Assembly (NCBI RefSeq): GCF_000425885.1
Contig: NZ_AUEH01000001.1
Location: forward strand, 62,001-126,000
Reading direction: 5' to 3'
Source of the DNA: Schleiferilactobacillus harbinensis DSM 16991
Lineage (GTDB): Bacteria; Bacillota; Bacilli; Lactobacillales; Lactobacillaceae
Length of the DNA: 64,000 bases
Shown here: piece after piece, positions 28,624 to 39,089 of the stretch
Layout of the letters: every line of letters starts with the position of its first letter
How positions within the stretch are numbered: the stretch's first letter is position 1
Position numbers and translations under genes: made by a program
The notes under the pieces: generated by a model
The model's input: only the letters and a program-made list of their open reading frames with translations
What the model was told of the DNA's origin: nothing
Databases searched by the model: none

Positions 28624-29949
28624 ATGGATTACAAGATGGAAAATACTGAAGTCCCCAGCGCCAAGATTAAAGTCATTGGCGTCGGCGGTGGCGGCGGTAA
28701 CGCAGTGAACCGCATGATCGATGAGGGCGTGCAAGGGGTTGAATTTATTGTCGCCAATACGGACACTCAGGCTTTGAGTGCCGCTAAGGCAGAAACCAAG
28801 ATTCAACTCGGACCGAAGCTGACCCGCGGCTTGGGCGCCGGTTCCAATCCGGAGATTGGTCAAAAGGCCGCGGCCGAGAGTGAAGAAGTCTTAGCCGATG
28901 CCCTGAAGGGGTCGGATATGGTCTTTGTCACGGCTGGTATGGGCGGCGGTACCGGTACCGGAGCAGCGCCGATTGTGGCGAAAATTGCTAAAGATTCCGG
29001 TGCGCTGACCGTGGGGGTGGTCACTCGGCCCTTCACCTTCGAAGGTCCTAAACGCGGACGAAATGCCGCTGAAGGGATTGCTAATTTGAAAGCCAGTGTC
29101 GATACTCTGGTGATTATTTCCAATAATCGTCTGTTGGAAACAGTGGATAAGAAGACGCCGCTGCTGGAAGCCTTCCGGGATGCGGACAACGTCTTGCGTC
29201 AAGGGGTCCAGGGGATCTCGGATCTGATCACGTCACCCGGGTATGTGAACTTGGATTTTGCGGATGTGAAGACCGTGATGGAGAATCAGGGGTCCGCGTT
29301 GATGGGGATCGGATCAGCCACCGGCGAAAACCGGACTGTGGAAGCCACCAAAGCAGCCATTTCCTCACCGTTATTGGAAGTGTCCATTGATGGCGCCAAG
29401 CAGGTACTGCTGAACATCACTGGCGGCCCTGATCTGTCCTTGTTTGAAGCGCAAGATGCGTCCAGCATCGTCTCCGACGCCGCAACGAGTGATGTGAACA
29501 TCATCTTCGGGACGTCCATCAACGAGAATTTGGGCGATGAAGTCGTGGTCACCGTCATTGCTACGGGAATTGACGATAAGGAATTGCAGGCCAAAGAAAA
29601 GGCAGAGGATGCCCAAATGGGGCGGGGCGGCAATCGCGCCAGCCGGGCGGCTCATGGGCCGCAAACGCCGGCCGCGGACACCCAGCACGCATCCGCCGCA
29701 CCGCAACAGCCCGCGCAAAATGATTCGGCAGCCCCCGCCGCGGCCAATGACACTGATCGGGTCAATGAGAAGGAAGATCCCTTGTCCGATTGGAATCTGC
29801 TGAATCATACGAACCGGCGAGCTAACCGGAACACGAACGACGACAAGCCGGCCTTCGATATTTTTCATCAACCGGAAAATAATGTGAATAATACCGATGA
29901 CGATGATGACAACACGCCGCCGTTCTTCAAACGCCGCAACCGTCAGTAA
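28624..29949 (+). CDS. ftsZ: Cell division protein FtsZ
   Basis: FtsZ is the tubulin-like GTPase that forms the division ring. The 441-aa protein has the N-terminal nucleotide loop [13 protein letters not shown] and the tubulin signature [10 protein letters not shown] near residue 108. The T7 catalytic loop is [11 protein letters not shown]. The C-terminal linker is long and Ala/Gln/Asn/Asp-rich (about residues 325-425) and ends in [12 protein letters not shown], the peptide that binds FtsA and SepF. ATG 28624 follows AGGAGG. Confidence 0.97.
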   Translation: MDYKMENTEVPSAKIKVIGVGGGGGNAVNRMIDEGVQGVEFIVANTDTQALSAAKAETKIQLGPKLTRGLGAGSNPEIGQKAAAESEEVLADALKGSDMVFVTAGMGGGTGTGAAPIVAKIAKDSGALTVGVVTRPFTFEGPKRGRNAAEGIANLKASVDTLVIISNNRLLETVDKKTPLLEAFRDADNVLRQGVQGISDLITSPGYVNLDFADVKTVMENQGSALMGIGSATGENRTVEATKAAISSPLLEVSIDGAKQVLLNITGGPDLSLFEAQDASSIVSDAATSDVNIIFGTSINENLGDEVVVTVIATGIDDKELQAKEKAEDAQMGRGGNRASRAAHGPQTPAADTQHASAAPQQPAQNDSAAPAAANDTDRVNEKEDPLSDWNLLNHTNRRANRNTNDDKPAFDIFHQPENNVNNTDDDDDNTPPFFKRRNRQ

Positions 29950-29987
29950 TGGCAGCGGTACTGCTTTCCTGAAAGGAGGTTTTCCCC

Positions 29988-30428
29988 ATGGCTTTTGATA
30001 AATTGAATCGTTTTTTCGGTGTCTCGGAAGATGACGAGGAGACTGATGACCCCGTCGATCAGACAGCTGAGCGGACAACGCCGCCAGCGGCGGGGAGTGA
30101 TGATCGCAATGTCATTGCCCTGAGTGCTAAGCCGCAGACTGCCAGCCGGATCGTGCTCTTTGCACCGCGAGTTTATTCGGATACCAAGACAATTGGCAAT
30201 CACTTGCTCAACAATCGGGCGGTAATCGTGAATTTCGATTCAGTGGATGCACCCTCTGCTGCCCGCATCGTCGATTTCTTGACTGGTGTTGCCTTCGCCA
30301 TTCACGGCGAGATCAAACGGGTCGGCGATAAGATCTTTCTGGTCACCCCGCCGCGCTTCCAGGTCGATGGCGATATTGCTTCCCTGGTGGCCGGGACTGA
30401 CACCGATTTTGATAGTGACTATAATTAA
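29988..30428 (+). CDS. sepF: Cell division protein SepF
   Basis: SepF bundles FtsZ and provides a second membrane anchor. The 146-aa protein has an N-terminal amphipathic segment (MAFDKLNRFFGV) for membrane binding, an acidic spacer and the compact C-terminal fold with APRVYSDTKTIGNHL and NFDSVDAPSAARIVDFLTG. ATG 29988 follows GAAAGGAGG. It lies between ftsZ and ylmG as in most Firmicutes. Confidence 0.94.
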   Translation: MAFDKLNRFFGVSEDDEETDDPVDQTAERTTPPAAGSDDRNVIALSAKPQTASRIVLFAPRVYSDTKTIGNHLLNNRAVIVNFDSVDAPSAARIVDFLTGVAFAIHGEIKRVGDKIFLVTPPRFQVDGDIASLVAGTDTDFDSDYN

Positions 30429-30452
30429 CAGTAAAGAAAGCAGGTGACGCCC

Positions 30453-30755
30453 GTGGCTCAGTTCCTCAATGTTCTTGGTATCGTGTTCCAATTCGCAGGG
30501 TATGCCATCGATGCGTATTCTGCCTTGATCATTATCTATGCGCTGCTCACTTGGATTCCCAGTGTGTTCAATACCCGCGTGGGTAATCTGATTGCCCGGG
30601 TCGTGGAACCGTACTTGAACTTTTTCAACCGGTTCATTCCGCCCATCTTCGGGATCTCAATGGCGCCATTGTTTGCTTTGCTCGGCCTGGTTTTGTTCGG
30701 CCGCGGATTGAATATTATCTATATGTGGATCGTACGATTAGTAGTGGGTTACTAA
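30453..30755 (+). CDS. ylmG: YggT/YlmG family membrane protein
   Basis: This is a 100-aa protein with two membrane hairpins and the family motif FNRFIPPIFGISMAPLFALLGL. The role is not settled; it is linked to division through its constant place after sepF. GTG 30453 (AGG about 10 nt upstream) gives MAQFLNVLG; an in-frame GTG at 30444 is too close to that site. Confidence 0.85.
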   Translation: MAQFLNVLGIVFQFAGYAIDAYSALIIIYALLTWIPSVFNTRVGNLIARVVEPYLNFFNRFIPPIFGISMAPLFALLGLVLFGRGLNIIYMWIVRLVVGY

Positions 30756-30781
30756 GCACGCGAGGAGTGTAAAGAAAAATC

Positions 30782-31564
30782 ATGGATGCGACTGTTTATC
30801 AGCATTTCCGCAAGGAAGAGGCCCCATTCATCGATAATGTATCCGAGTGGATGGAGCGGGCCAATATGGAATACCGGCCGATATTGACCGATTTTCTGGA
30901 TCCGCGCCAGCAGTTCATTGTCGAAGATATCGTGGGCAAACACGGGATTGTCCACTATTTCTTCAACGGCGGTTATGGCGCTGCGGAACGGCGGCGGGGG
31001 ATCATTGCGCCGGAATATTTCACCCCGGAGCAGGACGACTTTGCTGTTCAATTGTTTAATATTAAATATCCACAAAAGTTTGCTACCCTGCGTCATTCCC
31101 AGATTCTGGGGACATTAGTGAATTCTGGCTTGAAGCGGGACGCTTTCGGCGACATTATGACTGACGGCGTTAACTGGCAATTCTTCACGGAAGCCAGTTT
31201 GGCGGATTATGTGCAAAACGAAATCACCAAGGTAGGGAAGATCAACGTCCAGTTGGAACCGGCAGACTACACTGCGCTGATTACACCCAAGGATGCCTGG
31301 GCGCCAGAGTCGGCCACGGTGTCGTCTTTGCGGCTGGATACCTTGATCAGTGAGGTGTACCACATGTCTCGGCAACGGGCCAAAGGACTGATCGAGGGTG
31401 ACAAGGTCAAGCTGAACTGGGAAACGTTTGCCAAACCTGACTTTACAGTCGGCTTGATGGACGTGGTGTCGGTCCGCGGGTTTGGCCGCATCCAAATCAC
31501 GGATCTGGCCGGTCAGACCAAGAAAGGCCGCATCAAGTTGGCGGTTAACGTATTGCGGAAATAA
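30782..31564 (+). CDS. ylmH: YlmH family S4-domain RNA-binding protein
   Basis: This 260-aa protein has the YlmH N-terminal and central domains (HFRKEEAPFIDNVSEWM, GIVHYFFNGGYGAAERRRG) and a C-terminal S4 RNA-binding domain from about residue 183 (LRLDTLISEVYHMSRQRAKGLIEGDKVKLN). YlmH has been tied to rescue of stalled ribosomes in Bacillus. Here it sits between ylmG and divIVA in the division operon. Confidence 0.9.
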   Translation: MDATVYQHFRKEEAPFIDNVSEWMERANMEYRPILTDFLDPRQQFIVEDIVGKHGIVHYFFNGGYGAAERRRGIIAPEYFTPEQDDFAVQLFNIKYPQKFATLRHSQILGTLVNSGLKRDAFGDIMTDGVNWQFFTEASLADYVQNEITKVGKINVQLEPADYTALITPKDAWAPESATVSSLRLDTLISEVYHMSRQRAKGLIEGDKVKLNWETFAKPDFTVGLMDVVSVRGFGRIQITDLAGQTKKGRIKLAVNVLRK

Positions 31565-31587
31565 ATGGAAATGAAGAGGGGATCACT

Positions 31588-32511
31588 GTGGCACTAACAC
31601 CGTTGGACATTCATAACAAGAAGTTTGGCAAAAAACTGCGGGGATATGATACTGATGAAGTCAACGCGTTTTTGGATCAAGTCATCAGCGATTATCAAGA
31701 TGTGTTGAAACGGAATGCGGACCTGGAAAAAGAGCTGCAAGATGCGAATGAAAAGGTCCAATACTTCACGGACTTGAAAGACGCTTTGAACCAGTCGATC
31801 ATTGTCGCCCAAGATGCGGCAGATCGGGTGAAGAGCAACGCCCAGCGCGAGGCAAATATTATTCAAAGCGAAGCAGAAAAGCAGGCCCGGAACATGGTTG
31901 ACGACTCCACGGACAAGGCCAATCATATTCTCCAAGAAGCATCTGAAAAAGCGCGCCAGATCACCCAAGAGACGGGCGAACTGAAGAAGCAGACGCGCAT
32001 ATTCCGGCAACGGTTGCAAGTGATGCTCGAATCCCAATTAGAAATCGTCAAGAGCCCGGAGTGGCATGATCTTTTAGCGGATGATAATGGGGCACCGGCC
32101 CCCCAAGCATTACCCGGCAATGCGCCGCACACGGTTGACAATCCCCAACTGAGTAGTTTAAACTTCGATGAGAGTCAATCCGGCGCACCGGATTATGGAA
32201 CACCCAGCGGCGGCGACAACCAATATGGCGCGGGCCCGATTCCGGCGACCCCGCAACCGATGCCAGCGCCCACTGCTGATGCGTCAGCCGCGCCGGACAG
32301 TGCTGCCCCGGCAGCATCCAGTGGTGATCCAGACCAATCAGAGCCGGCGGCGAATGCCGCCCCAAAAGGCAGCGCGGACCCGCAAGCCGCGCAGCCAGAC
32401 GCCGACAATCAGGCCATGGATCCGGATTATTTCACCGCTGACGGCACCTATAACGGGCCGGTTATCGAATTTCCAGATGGTGGCGAGATCACCCATCGGC
32501 GGCCAAAGTAA
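31588..32511 (+). CDS. divIVA: Cell-pole/septum protein DivIVA
   Basis: DivIVA senses curved membrane and recruits division and wall proteins to septum and poles. The protein starts at GTG 31588 with MALTPLDIHNKKFGKKLRGYD, the membrane-binding N-terminal domain, followed by coiled coils to about residue 155. It then has an unusual tail of about 150 residues rich in Ala, Pro, Gln, Asp and Ser, giving 307 aa against about 160-230 in many relatives. The end (EFPDGGEITHRRPK) is again ordered-looking. Long tails occur in some lactobacilli. Confidence 0.93.
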   Translation: MALTPLDIHNKKFGKKLRGYDTDEVNAFLDQVISDYQDVLKRNADLEKELQDANEKVQYFTDLKDALNQSIIVAQDAADRVKSNAQREANIIQSEAEKQARNMVDDSTDKANHILQEASEKARQITQETGELKKQTRIFRQRLQVMLESQLEIVKSPEWHDLLADDNGAPAPQALPGNAPHTVDNPQLSSLNFDESQSGAPDYGTPSGGDNQYGAGPIPATPQPMPAPTADASAAPDSAAPAASSGDPDQSEPAANAAPKGSADPQAAQPDADNQAMDPDYFTADGTYNGPVIEFPDGGEITHRRPK

Positions 32512-32539
32512 ATAGTTTTTGTGATAAATGATGTGAACC

Positions 32540-32732
32540 AGCACATGCAAGGGGCATCCGCACAGCGAGTTGACGATTGGTGGAAGGTCAACCGGCTCTG
32601 CCCCGCATGCGATCAGTCACCGATATCGGGCGATGCCATTATCCATCAACTTGAGGGGAGGGTGACCTCCCGAATCATAGGTGGTACCACGAGATCTTCG
32701 TCCTAGACGTAAGGTCTTTTTTTTATTTCAGA
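32540..32732 (+). ncRNA. T-box riboswitch, ileS leader (Ile specifier ATC)
   Basis: T-box AGGTGGTACCACGAG begins at 32679. The terminator pairs AGATCTTCGTC with GACGTAAGGTCT (one bulge) and has an eight-T run. The likely specifier is ATC at 32623-32625 within CGAT-ATC-GGG, aligned with the valS context. The leader fills the whole divIVA-ileS gap, so ileS can be regulated apart from the division operon. Confidence 0.9.
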
Positions 32733-32746
32733 AAGGACGCGACAGT

Positions 32747-35533
32747 ATGCGGATCAAAGATACATTGAATTTGGGCAAGACCAAGTTCCCCATGCGCGGC
32801 AATTTACCCGTGCGGGAAAAAGAATGGGAAAAGGGATGGGAAGACAACCATCTGTATGAGCAGATCCAAAAGAAAAACGAAGGCAAGCCAACCTTTATTC
32901 TCCATGACGGCCCCCCCTTCGCCAACGGCGAGATCCACATGGGACACGCCCTGAACAAAATCAGTAAGGACATTATCGTTCGTTTCAACGCAATGAACGG
33001 GAAACGCTCACCCTATGTACCCGGTTGGGATACCCATGGTTTGCCGATCGAGCAGCAATTGACGAAGCAGGGCGTCGACCGGAAGACCATGGATCTGGCT
33101 GCCTACCGGGAGCTCTGTGCCAAGTTTGCTAAGAGCCAAATTGAACTGCAGCGCACTGGCTTCAAACGCTTGGGCGTGTTGGGCGACTGGGATCATCCCT
33201 ACGTTACCTTGCATCCCGCCTATGAAGCTGAAGAAATTCGGGTTTTTGGCGAGATGTTTGCCAAAGGGTTGATTTATAAGGGCAAGAAGCCGGTCTTCTG
33301 GTCTCCCTCTTCTGAATCCACGCTGGCGGAAGCTGAAGTAGAGTATCACGACGTGAAATCACCGTCGATTTTTGTGGCCTTTAATGTCGTTGACGGCAAG
33401 GGCTTGTTGGACAAGGATACCCGTTTCATCATTTGGACTACTACCCCTTGGACGATTCCGGCAAACGAAGCGATTGCCGCCAATCCTCGGTTTGATTATG
33501 TCCAAGTTGATGCAGACGGCAAAAAGTATGTTGTCGCCGCTGGCCGCTTGGACTTTGTGAAGGAACAATTGGGGTGGCAAGATGTTTCGATCCTGAAGAC
33601 CTTTAAGGGCTCCCAGCTGGAATATATGACGGCTAAGCATCCGTTCTACGATCGGACGTCCTTGCTGATTCTGGGCAACCACGTCACGCTGGATGAAGGG
33701 ACCGGACTGGTCCATACTGCTCCGGGTCATGGTACCGACGACTTCAACGTCGGCATGAAATATCACCTGCCGATCCTATCGCCAGTGGACGCTCAGGGTC
33801 GGTACACAAAGGAAGCCCCCGGCTTTGAAGGGATGTTCTACGATGATGCCAACAAGGTCATTACCGACAAGATGAAGGCCAATGGCAGTCTGTTGAAGCT
33901 TAGCTTCTTCACCCATAGCTATCCCCATGACTGGCGGACGAAGAAGCCGGTCATCTTCCGGGCGACCACCCAGTGGTTTGCCTCCATTGATCCGATTCGG
34001 CAACAGATTCTCGATGAAATCGACAAGATCACTTATTTGCCGGATTGGGGCAAGACTCGGTTGTATAACATGATCAAAGACCGGGGCGACTGGGTCATTT
34101 CCCGGCAACGGGCTTGGGGCGTGCCGCTGCCGATTTTCTACGCCGAAAACGGCGATCCAATCATCACTCCGGAAACCATCAAGCATGTGGCAGATCTCTT
34201 CGGCCAGTACGGTTCTAATATCTGGTTCCAGCGCGAGGCAAAGGACTTGCTGCCGGCCGGTTTCACATACGCCGGCTCGCCCAATGGCAAATTTACCAAG
34301 GAAAAGGACATCATGGATGTCTGGTTCGATTCTGGTTCGTCCAGCCAAGCGGTGCTGAATCAGCGACCGGAATTATCCTTCCCAGCGGATCTGTATCTGG
34401 AAGGTTCTGATCAATATCGAGGCTGGTTCAACGCCAGTATCATTATTGGCGTGGCGGTGACTGGTCATGCGCCCTATCGCCAACTGGTGTCCCAGGGATT
34501 CGTTATGGATGACAAGGGCCACAAGATGAGCAAGTCGGCCGGTAACGGCATTTCACCCACGGATGTGGCCAATAAGATGGGGGCTGACATTATTCGGCTC
34601 TGGGTTGCTTCAGTGGATGCCAGTGCTGACGTGCCAGTATCCATGGGTATTCTCCAGCAGACGGCTGAGAGCTACCGAAAGATTCGGAACACGATGCGCT
34701 TCATGCTGGCCAACACGACGGACTTCGATCCCAAACACGACACGTTGCCTTTTGGCGAATTGGGGACCGTGGATCAATATCTGATGCTGCGGTTGAATCA
34801 AGTCGTGCAGACATCCCTGGATGCCTACAAAGCCTATGATTTCGCTAAAGTGTTCAAGACCGTTAATGCCTTCTTGACCAACGATTTATCCGCCTTCTAC
34901 TTGGACTTTGCCAAGGATGTCGTTTATATTGAAGCAGCGAACGATCCGAAGCGGCGGGCGATGCAAACGGTGATGTATGCCGCCTTGAATGCGCTGACCC
35001 GCTTATTGACCCCGATTCTGCCGTACACCATGGAAGAAATCTGGACTTTCTTAAAGGAAGACACCGACTATGCGGCGTTAGCCGATATGCCGGTGGTGCA
35101 GCAGTATCCCGATAGCGAGAATACCTTGGCCCAATGGCATGAATTTATGCAGTTCCGGACTAATGTCTTGAAATCTTTGGAAGAGGCCCGGAATAACAAG
35201 GTCATCGGCAAGTCCTTTGAAGCGGCGGTGACAGTTTATCCGGATGCGCATCTGGCTAAACTGCTGACTGACTTGAACACGAATGTCCGGCAGCTGCTGA
35301 TCGTTTCTAAGTTGACGATTGCGGCTCCGGATGCTGCTAAGCCGGATGAAGCGGATACGTACGAGAATGCGGCTATTGTGGTCACCCACGCGCCGGGCGA
35401 AGTTTGCCCGCGTTGCCGGATGACACGGGAAGATATCGGCGTTGATGCGCACTATCCGGAATTGTGCGGGCGGTGCGCAAAGATCGTCGCAGCTGCTTTT
35501 CCGGAAACTGAGCAGACTGGTTTAGAGGCATAA
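32747..35533 (+). CDS. ileS: Isoleucyl-tRNA synthetase
   Basis: This class I synthetase charges tRNA-Ile and edits Val. The 928-aa protein has [16 protein letters not shown] (HIGH motif, near residue 57), the editing domain with [10 protein letters not shown], and [11 protein letters not shown]-terminal zinc-binding module has paired CPRC and CGRC motifs, as in the bacterial, mupirocin-sensitive type. ATG 32747 after AAAGGACG is chosen; the open frame back to 32681 lies in the T-box terminator. Confidence 0.97.
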   Translation: MRIKDTLNLGKTKFPMRGNLPVREKEWEKGWEDNHLYEQIQKKNEGKPTFILHDGPPFANGEIHMGHALNKISKDIIVRFNAMNGKRSPYVPGWDTHGLPIEQQLTKQGVDRKTMDLAAYRELCAKFAKSQIELQRTGFKRLGVLGDWDHPYVTLHPAYEAEEIRVFGEMFAKGLIYKGKKPVFWSPSSESTLAEAEVEYHDVKSPSIFVAFNVVDGKGLLDKDTRFIIWTTTPWTIPANEAIAANPRFDYVQVDADGKKYVVAAGRLDFVKEQLGWQDVSILKTFKGSQLEYMTAKHPFYDRTSLLILGNHVTLDEGTGLVHTAPGHGTDDFNVGMKYHLPILSPVDAQGRYTKEAPGFEGMFYDDANKVITDKMKANGSLLKLSFFTHSYPHDWRTKKPVIFRATTQWFASIDPIRQQILDEIDKITYLPDWGKTRLYNMIKDRGDWVISRQRAWGVPLPIFYAENGDPIITPETIKHVADLFGQYGSNIWFQREAKDLLPAGFTYAGSPNGKFTKEKDIMDVWFDSGSSSQAVLNQRPELSFPADLYLEGSDQYRGWFNASIIIGVAVTGHAPYRQLVSQGFVMDDKGHKMSKSAGNGISPTDVANKMGADIIRLWVASVDASADVPVSMGILQQTAESYRKIRNTMRFMLANTTDFDPKHDTLPFGELGTVDQYLMLRLNQVVQTSLDAYKAYDFAKVFKTVNAFLTNDLSAFYLDFAKDVVYIEAANDPKRRAMQTVMYAALNALTRLLTPILPYTMEEIWTFLKEDTDYAALADMPVVQQYPDSENTLAQWHEFMQFRTNVLKSLEEARNNKVIGKSFEAAVTVYPDAHLAKLLTDLNTNVRQLLIVSKLTIAAPDAAKPDEADTYENAAIVVTHAPGEVCPRCRMTREDIGVDAHYPELCGRCAKIVAAAFPETEQTGLEA

Positions 35534-35551
35534 GAGAAAGTAGGGAATACG

Positions 35552-35782
35552 ATGTTGTATGGCGTCGTTAAGAGTTTTGATGAGCACCACGGGTTTGGTT
35601 TCATCACGTCGCCCACGGAGGGTGATGTCTTTGTGCATTTCACGGGGATCGTGGATGCGGGGTACAAGACATTGCATACGGGGCAGAAGGTGCAGTTCGT
35701 CGTTGTGGAGGGGAAGAATGGTCCCCAGGCGGCAGAGGTGTCGGTGATGACGGATGATGAAAAGGCCGCGCCGACGGTTTAA
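35552..35782 (+). CDS. Cold-shock domain protein, divergent
   Basis: This 76-aa single cold-shock domain protein binds single-stranded nucleic acid. RNP1-like GFGFI and RNP2 VFVHF are present. Two residues that normally contact RNA are changed: the Trp of the usual VKWF is Ser (VKSF), and the Lys before GFGF is His (HHGFGFI). The fold-forming residues are intact and the C-terminus has a short acidic extension. It follows ileS by 18 nt; ATG 35552 is weakly spaced from GAAAGTAGGG. Confidence 0.88.
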   Translation: MLYGVVKSFDEHHGFGFITSPTEGDVFVHFTGIVDAGYKTLHTGQKVQFVVVEGKNGPQAAEVSVMTDDEKAAPTV

Positions 35783-35794
35783 CTGGGCTTTGCC

Positions 35795-35877
35795 TGCCGT
35801 GCCAAGTGCTCCGCAAGCTGCGGCAAAATGGGCTGGAACGTGGTGACGGCGCTTGCTACGCACTTGGCACTCGGTAC
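35795..35877. repeat. Family B inverted repeat, copy with insert
   Basis: GCCGTGCCAAGTGCTCCGC (from 35796) and GCACTTGGCACTCGGTAC (to 35876) form an imperfect inverted pair separated by about 40 nt. The compact version of the same ends is at 38092-38140. Confidence 0.75.
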
Positions 35878-35920
35878 ACTGGGAGATGCGTTTCACCACA
35901 TGAAAACAAGATAAATAAAG

Positions 35921-35956
35921 GGCTCCTGAATCCTAATTTGGATTCGGGAGCCTTTT
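35921..35956. terminator. Bidirectional terminator between the csp gene and telA
   Basis: GGCTCCTGAATCC pairs with GGATTCGGGAGCC around a short loop. A T-run follows on the plus strand and an A-rich run precedes it. It serves the convergent csp and telA genes. Confidence 0.8.
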
Positions 35957-35975
35957 GTGTACTGGCGGCTGGGGG

Positions 35976-37208
35976 TTAGACTTCGCGGCGGTTGGTGCCG
36001 TGGGTGTTGTCGGATTGGTGGCCGTGGGTGTAGTTGAGGAGCTGGTTCTTGAGGTCTTGTTCCATGGTGTCGAGTTCGCGTTCGGCATTTTTGCGCTTTT
36101 CGCGGCCCTCTTGCTGGATCTGGAGAGTTTGATTGAGGGTTTCGACCAAATCGTTCTGCGTCTTTTGCAGTGTTTCGATATCGACCACGCCGCGTTCGTT
36201 CTCCTTGGCCGTTTCGATAGACGACATCTTCAGCATCTCACTATTCTTCTTCAACAAATCATTGGTGGTTTGCGAGACTTGCCGTTGAGCGGTGACAGCG
36301 TTTTGCTGGCGCAGAAGGGTGAGGGCGATGGCCACTTGGTTTTTCCACAAGGGAATTGCCGTGTTGACTGATGCTTGGATTTTCTCGGCTAGCGCCTGAT
36401 TCGTATTTTGAATCAGCCGGATCTGAGGCGCCTGCTGCAACGTGATTTGGCGGGCGAGCTGCAAGTCATAGGTCCGCTTTTCCAGTCGGACTTTGAACTG
36501 GTTCATGTCATTGACTTCTTGCAACAGCATTTGGTCGCCGCCGTCTTCCGCCTTTTTTTGCATTTCCGGGATGATTGTGTCGTTTAATTCTTTGATCTTC
36601 AACTGACCGGCGGCAATGTAAATATTCAGGGCATCAAAATACGTTTTGTTCTTTTGATACAATTCTTCCAATACCCGGTTATCGGCGAGCAGACCGTTCT
36701 TTTCACTGCCTAACTTGCCAGCAATGCCGTCGATTTGGGCCCCGATTTTTTGGTACTTCGCTGTTGTTTCATAAATCGATTGTTTGATCTTACCGAACAA
36801 CCGGCGGAAGACGTTATTGTCCTCGGCCCGCAGATCGTCTGGATTGGCCTCTTTCAAGCGGTACATCAGATCCGTCAGGGCATCGCCAATCGCGCCGGTG
36901 TCCTTGCTTTGAATTTGATTCAGCATACTCTGAGAAAATTGGCCCAGCTGCTTTTGCGCCGCAGCACCGTAATTCATGACGGCCTCCTGATTATGAATAT
37001 CAATCTGATTGGCCAATTCGTGGGCTTTGGCTTGTTCCTGTTCTGGTAATTTGTCGATCAAGGCGACCGCGGCGTCTTTTTCGTCTGCGCCGCCGGTTGC
37101 GGCAGGGGCCTGCATTTGCTGACTGAAGGGATCGGCGAGCAGCCCCTCCAACATATCATCCGTTGCGGGTGATGCGGTTTTATCTTGCTTCTTTGGCTCA
37201 TCTGTCAC
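35976..37208 (-). CDS. TelA-like toxic anion resistance protein
   Basis: This 410-aa soluble protein matches the TelA (toxic anion resistance) family: a Pro/Ala-rich N-terminus, then a long helical region with the conserved [13 protein letters not shown]-type block and [20 protein letters not shown]. The family is linked to tellurite and envelope stress, but its activity is not well defined. It is the second gene of a two-gene minus-strand operon: its ATG overlaps the stop of the XpaC-like gene by four bases. The C-terminus is His/Asn-rich. Confidence 0.88.
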   Translation of the reverse strand: MTDEPKKQDKTASPATDDMLEGLLADPFSQQMQAPAATGGADEKDAAVALIDKLPEQEQAKAHELANQIDIHNQEAVMNYGAAAQKQLGQFSQSMLNQIQSKDTGAIGDALTDLMYRLKEANPDDLRAEDNNVFRRLFGKIKQSIYETTAKYQKIGAQIDGIAGKLGSEKNGLLADNRVLEELYQKNKTYFDALNIYIAAGQLKIKELNDTIIPEMQKKAEDGGDQMLLQEVNDMNQFKVRLEKRTYDLQLARQITLQQAPQIRLIQNTNQALAEKIQASVNTAIPLWKNQVAIALTLLRQQNAVTAQRQVSQTTNDLLKKNSEMLKMSSIETAKENERGVVDIETLQKTQNDLVETLNQTLQIQQEGREKRKNAERELDTMEQDLKNQLLNYTHGHQSDNTHGTNRREV

Positions 37209-37933
37209 GCGTGATCATCCTTCCCATCAGCCGCTGCCTGGTCGTTATCCTGAGGCTGACTGTCTTTTTCGTGGATCGCTCGCTCAGCAGTGGTCATCTC
37301 AGCGTCCATATCGGTCAGGTCAGAATGCACGAAAGCGGTGTAATCGGCCTGAATGGTTTGACTGAGCTGAGTGATCACTTCGATACTTTTGGCGAGTACC
37401 GTCCACGTATCCTTAGTCTTCACCTCATGGTGCGAAATTTCAATATATTTATCCGTTAAATTAACCAAACTGGGCAGATGGCGATAAAGAAAATCACCGG
37501 CATTGGCTAAATGCATAGGGTCATCCACAATGGCTTGGAACATTGCCTGGGAGACGCGGACCATGCCATAATTTAAATCCACGGCCTTCAACTTAGGACT
37601 TTTTTCCACATTGGCTTGCAAGTGGTCGATCTTTTCCCGCGCCTCAGCCATTTGGGCCCGGAAGAAAGTAATATCTTCATCCTGCATTCCTAATTTGCGA
37701 TAGTGGGCCTGCATGCGGTTGGAAAGTGGCGGAATTTGACCGCTGGTGGGTTCCGGCGGCCGGCGTTTTTTTCTAAATAAGAAAGCCATAATTAACATGA
37801 TCACTCCTATTCCGAACATCGGGTGATGAGGGATGCCGGCACACATGCGACCTGTGCCGGCGATGAGGGTGCTGCCAGCGAGGATGAGCAGCACGATGCT
37901 GAGCCAGCCCCAGCTGCGTTTTTTGTGGCTCAT
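37205..37933 (-). CDS. XpaC-like (5-bromo-4-chloroindolyl phosphate hydrolysis) family membrane protein
   Basis: This 242-aa protein has two N-terminal membrane segments (about residues 8-28 and 36-53), then a charged helical domain. XpaC proteins are almost always encoded next to TelA, as here, which supports the call. ATG 37933 has AGGAGGC seven nt upstream; an in-frame TTG at 37939 is too close. Function is unknown beyond the family association with envelope stress. Confidence 0.8.
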   Translation of the reverse strand: MSHKKRSWGWLSIVLLILAGSTLIAGTGRMCAGIPHHPMFGIGVIMLIMAFLFRKKRRPPEPTSGQIPPLSNRMQAHYRKLGMQDEDITFFRAQMAEAREKIDHLQANVEKSPKLKAVDLNYGMVRVSQAMFQAIVDDPMHLANAGDFLYRHLPSLVNLTDKYIEISHHEVKTKDTWTVLAKSIEVITQLSQTIQADYTAFVHSDLTDMDAEMTTAERAIHEKDSQPQDNDQAAADGKDDHA

Positions 37934-38091
37934 TGACAAAGCCTCCTATCTGATTCATCAAAGTCAGTCTAGCATAGAAGTAATGGGGGCGGGGTCAGGC
38001 TAAAGAAGGATTTTGGCCTCCGTCTTGGTCCATTGTCTGTTTGGGCGATCCACGATAGAATGGAACAGCATGGTTGGGAGAAAGGTTCTCT

Positions 38092-38140
38092 GTACGCCGT
38101 GCCAAGTGCTCCGCAAGCTCCGCACTTGGCACTCGGTACG
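38092..38140. repeat. Family B compact hairpin
   Basis: GTACGCCGTGCCAAGTGC pairs with GCACTTGGCACTCGGTAC around a short loop containing TCCGCAAGCTCC. It has the same ends as the 35795-35877 repeat. It lies between the divergent XpaC-like and nudix genes; nothing else is visible in that 290-nt gap apart from a ribosome binding site. Confidence 0.8.
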
Positions 38141-38226
38141 CTTGGAAACGAAAAATGCCTCGCAACTTACCTTTCAATGAAATCGGGTACATTTCTATCT
38201 ATTATAGCAAGAAAGCAGGCTGATTC

Positions 38227-38820
38227 ATGTTTTCAGATGATGAAATCGCTAAATTTAAGGAAACAAAAATATCGGATAAAACCATTTATGACGGTCGTAT
38301 TTTATCACTGCATGTGGAGCAGGTACGGTTGCCGAATGGGGCGGTGGCGGAGCGGGAGATTATCCATCACCATGGGGCAGTGGCCATGCTGGTTTTGAAC
38401 GACGCTGGTCAGGGCGCATTTGTGACGCAGTGGCGGGAGCCGCTGCAGCGGTTGTCAGTGGAGATTCCGGCGGGAAAGCTGGATCCGGGGGAAAATGATC
38501 CGGATGAGGCGGCTCGGCGGGAATTGAATGAGGAGATTGGTTATGCACCGACGACGCCGCTAGAACCGATCACGACATTTTATTCCAGTGTGGGTTATTC
38601 AATGGAGAAACTCCATTTGTATTTCGGCCCGCATATTGCCCCAGTGGTCGATAAACGGCCGCTGGATGCAGATGAGTTTCTGCAAGTCGCTTGGCTGAGC
38701 TTAGCTGATGCCCAAGCAGCCGTGGCTGATGGTCGGATCGTGGATGCCAAAACGATCACGGCAATTTATTGGTGGGCGCTGCAGGCCGCTACAGGAAGGA
38801 TGACGCCTGATGTGGGGTAA
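38227..38820 (+). CDS. NUDIX hydrolase, ADP-ribose pyrophosphatase-like
   Basis: This 197-aa protein likely hydrolyses ADP-ribose or related nucleoside diphosphate sugars. The nudix box is GKLDPGENDPDEAARRELNEEIGY (near residue 85-108), with the Arg-Glu-x-x-Glu-Glu metal site intact. The flanking IEIPAGK-type and YSMEKLHLYF segments fit the NudF branch. ATG 38227 follows AAAGCAGG. The next gene overlaps its end by 11 nt, and mtnN follows, as in other lactobacilli. Confidence 0.9.
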   Translation: MFSDDEIAKFKETKISDKTIYDGRILSLHVEQVRLPNGAVAEREIIHHHGAVAMLVLNDAGQGAFVTQWREPLQRLSVEIPAGKLDPGENDPDEAARRELNEEIGYAPTTPLEPITTFYSSVGYSMEKLHLYFGPHIAPVVDKRPLDADEFLQVAWLSLADAQAAVADGRIVDAKTITAIYWWALQAATGRMTPDVG

Positions 38821-39061
38821 GAAAAAGCCGAGCCAGCCCCAGGGGGCCCCTGGACCGCGGGATGCGTTCAAGGCCCGGGACGCCAAACGTATCGCAGTGG
38901 AAAAAGCGTATGCAAAAAAGCAGCGCCAGGAAGCCCGGGCACTGACTGGGGACCTGGCCGAAGCCCACAGCCAGCGGTTGAAGCGGCGGCTGAATTGGAC
39001 CATTTTGGCCTTAGTCCTGGCCCTAATTGCGGTTTTTCTGGTATTGTGGTTTGTTGACTAA
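38810..39061 (+). CDS. Small basic single-span membrane protein (unknown)
   Basis: This 83-aa protein is not assigned to a family. It has a highly basic cytoplasmic region (residues 1-60, many Lys/Arg/Ala/Gln) followed by one C-terminal membrane helix (about 62-82) ending WFVD, so it is predicted tail-anchored with N-in topology. It overlaps the nudix gene by 11 nt and lies 28 nt before mtnN, so it is probably co-expressed with both. The overlap and clean frame argue that it is real. Confidence 0.65.
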   Translation: MWGKKKPSQPQGAPGPRDAFKARDAKRIAVEKAYAKKQRQEARALTGDLAEAHSQRLKRRLNWTILALVLALIAVFLVLWFVD

Positions 39062-39089
39062 TTAATTTGAAAAGAATGGAGCTTTTTTT

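Noticed and set aside
36000-36371. Plus-strand open frame opposite the TelA-like gene
   Set aside because: It is a composition shadow of the Gln/Leu-rich minus-strand gene; no family features and no ribosome binding site.
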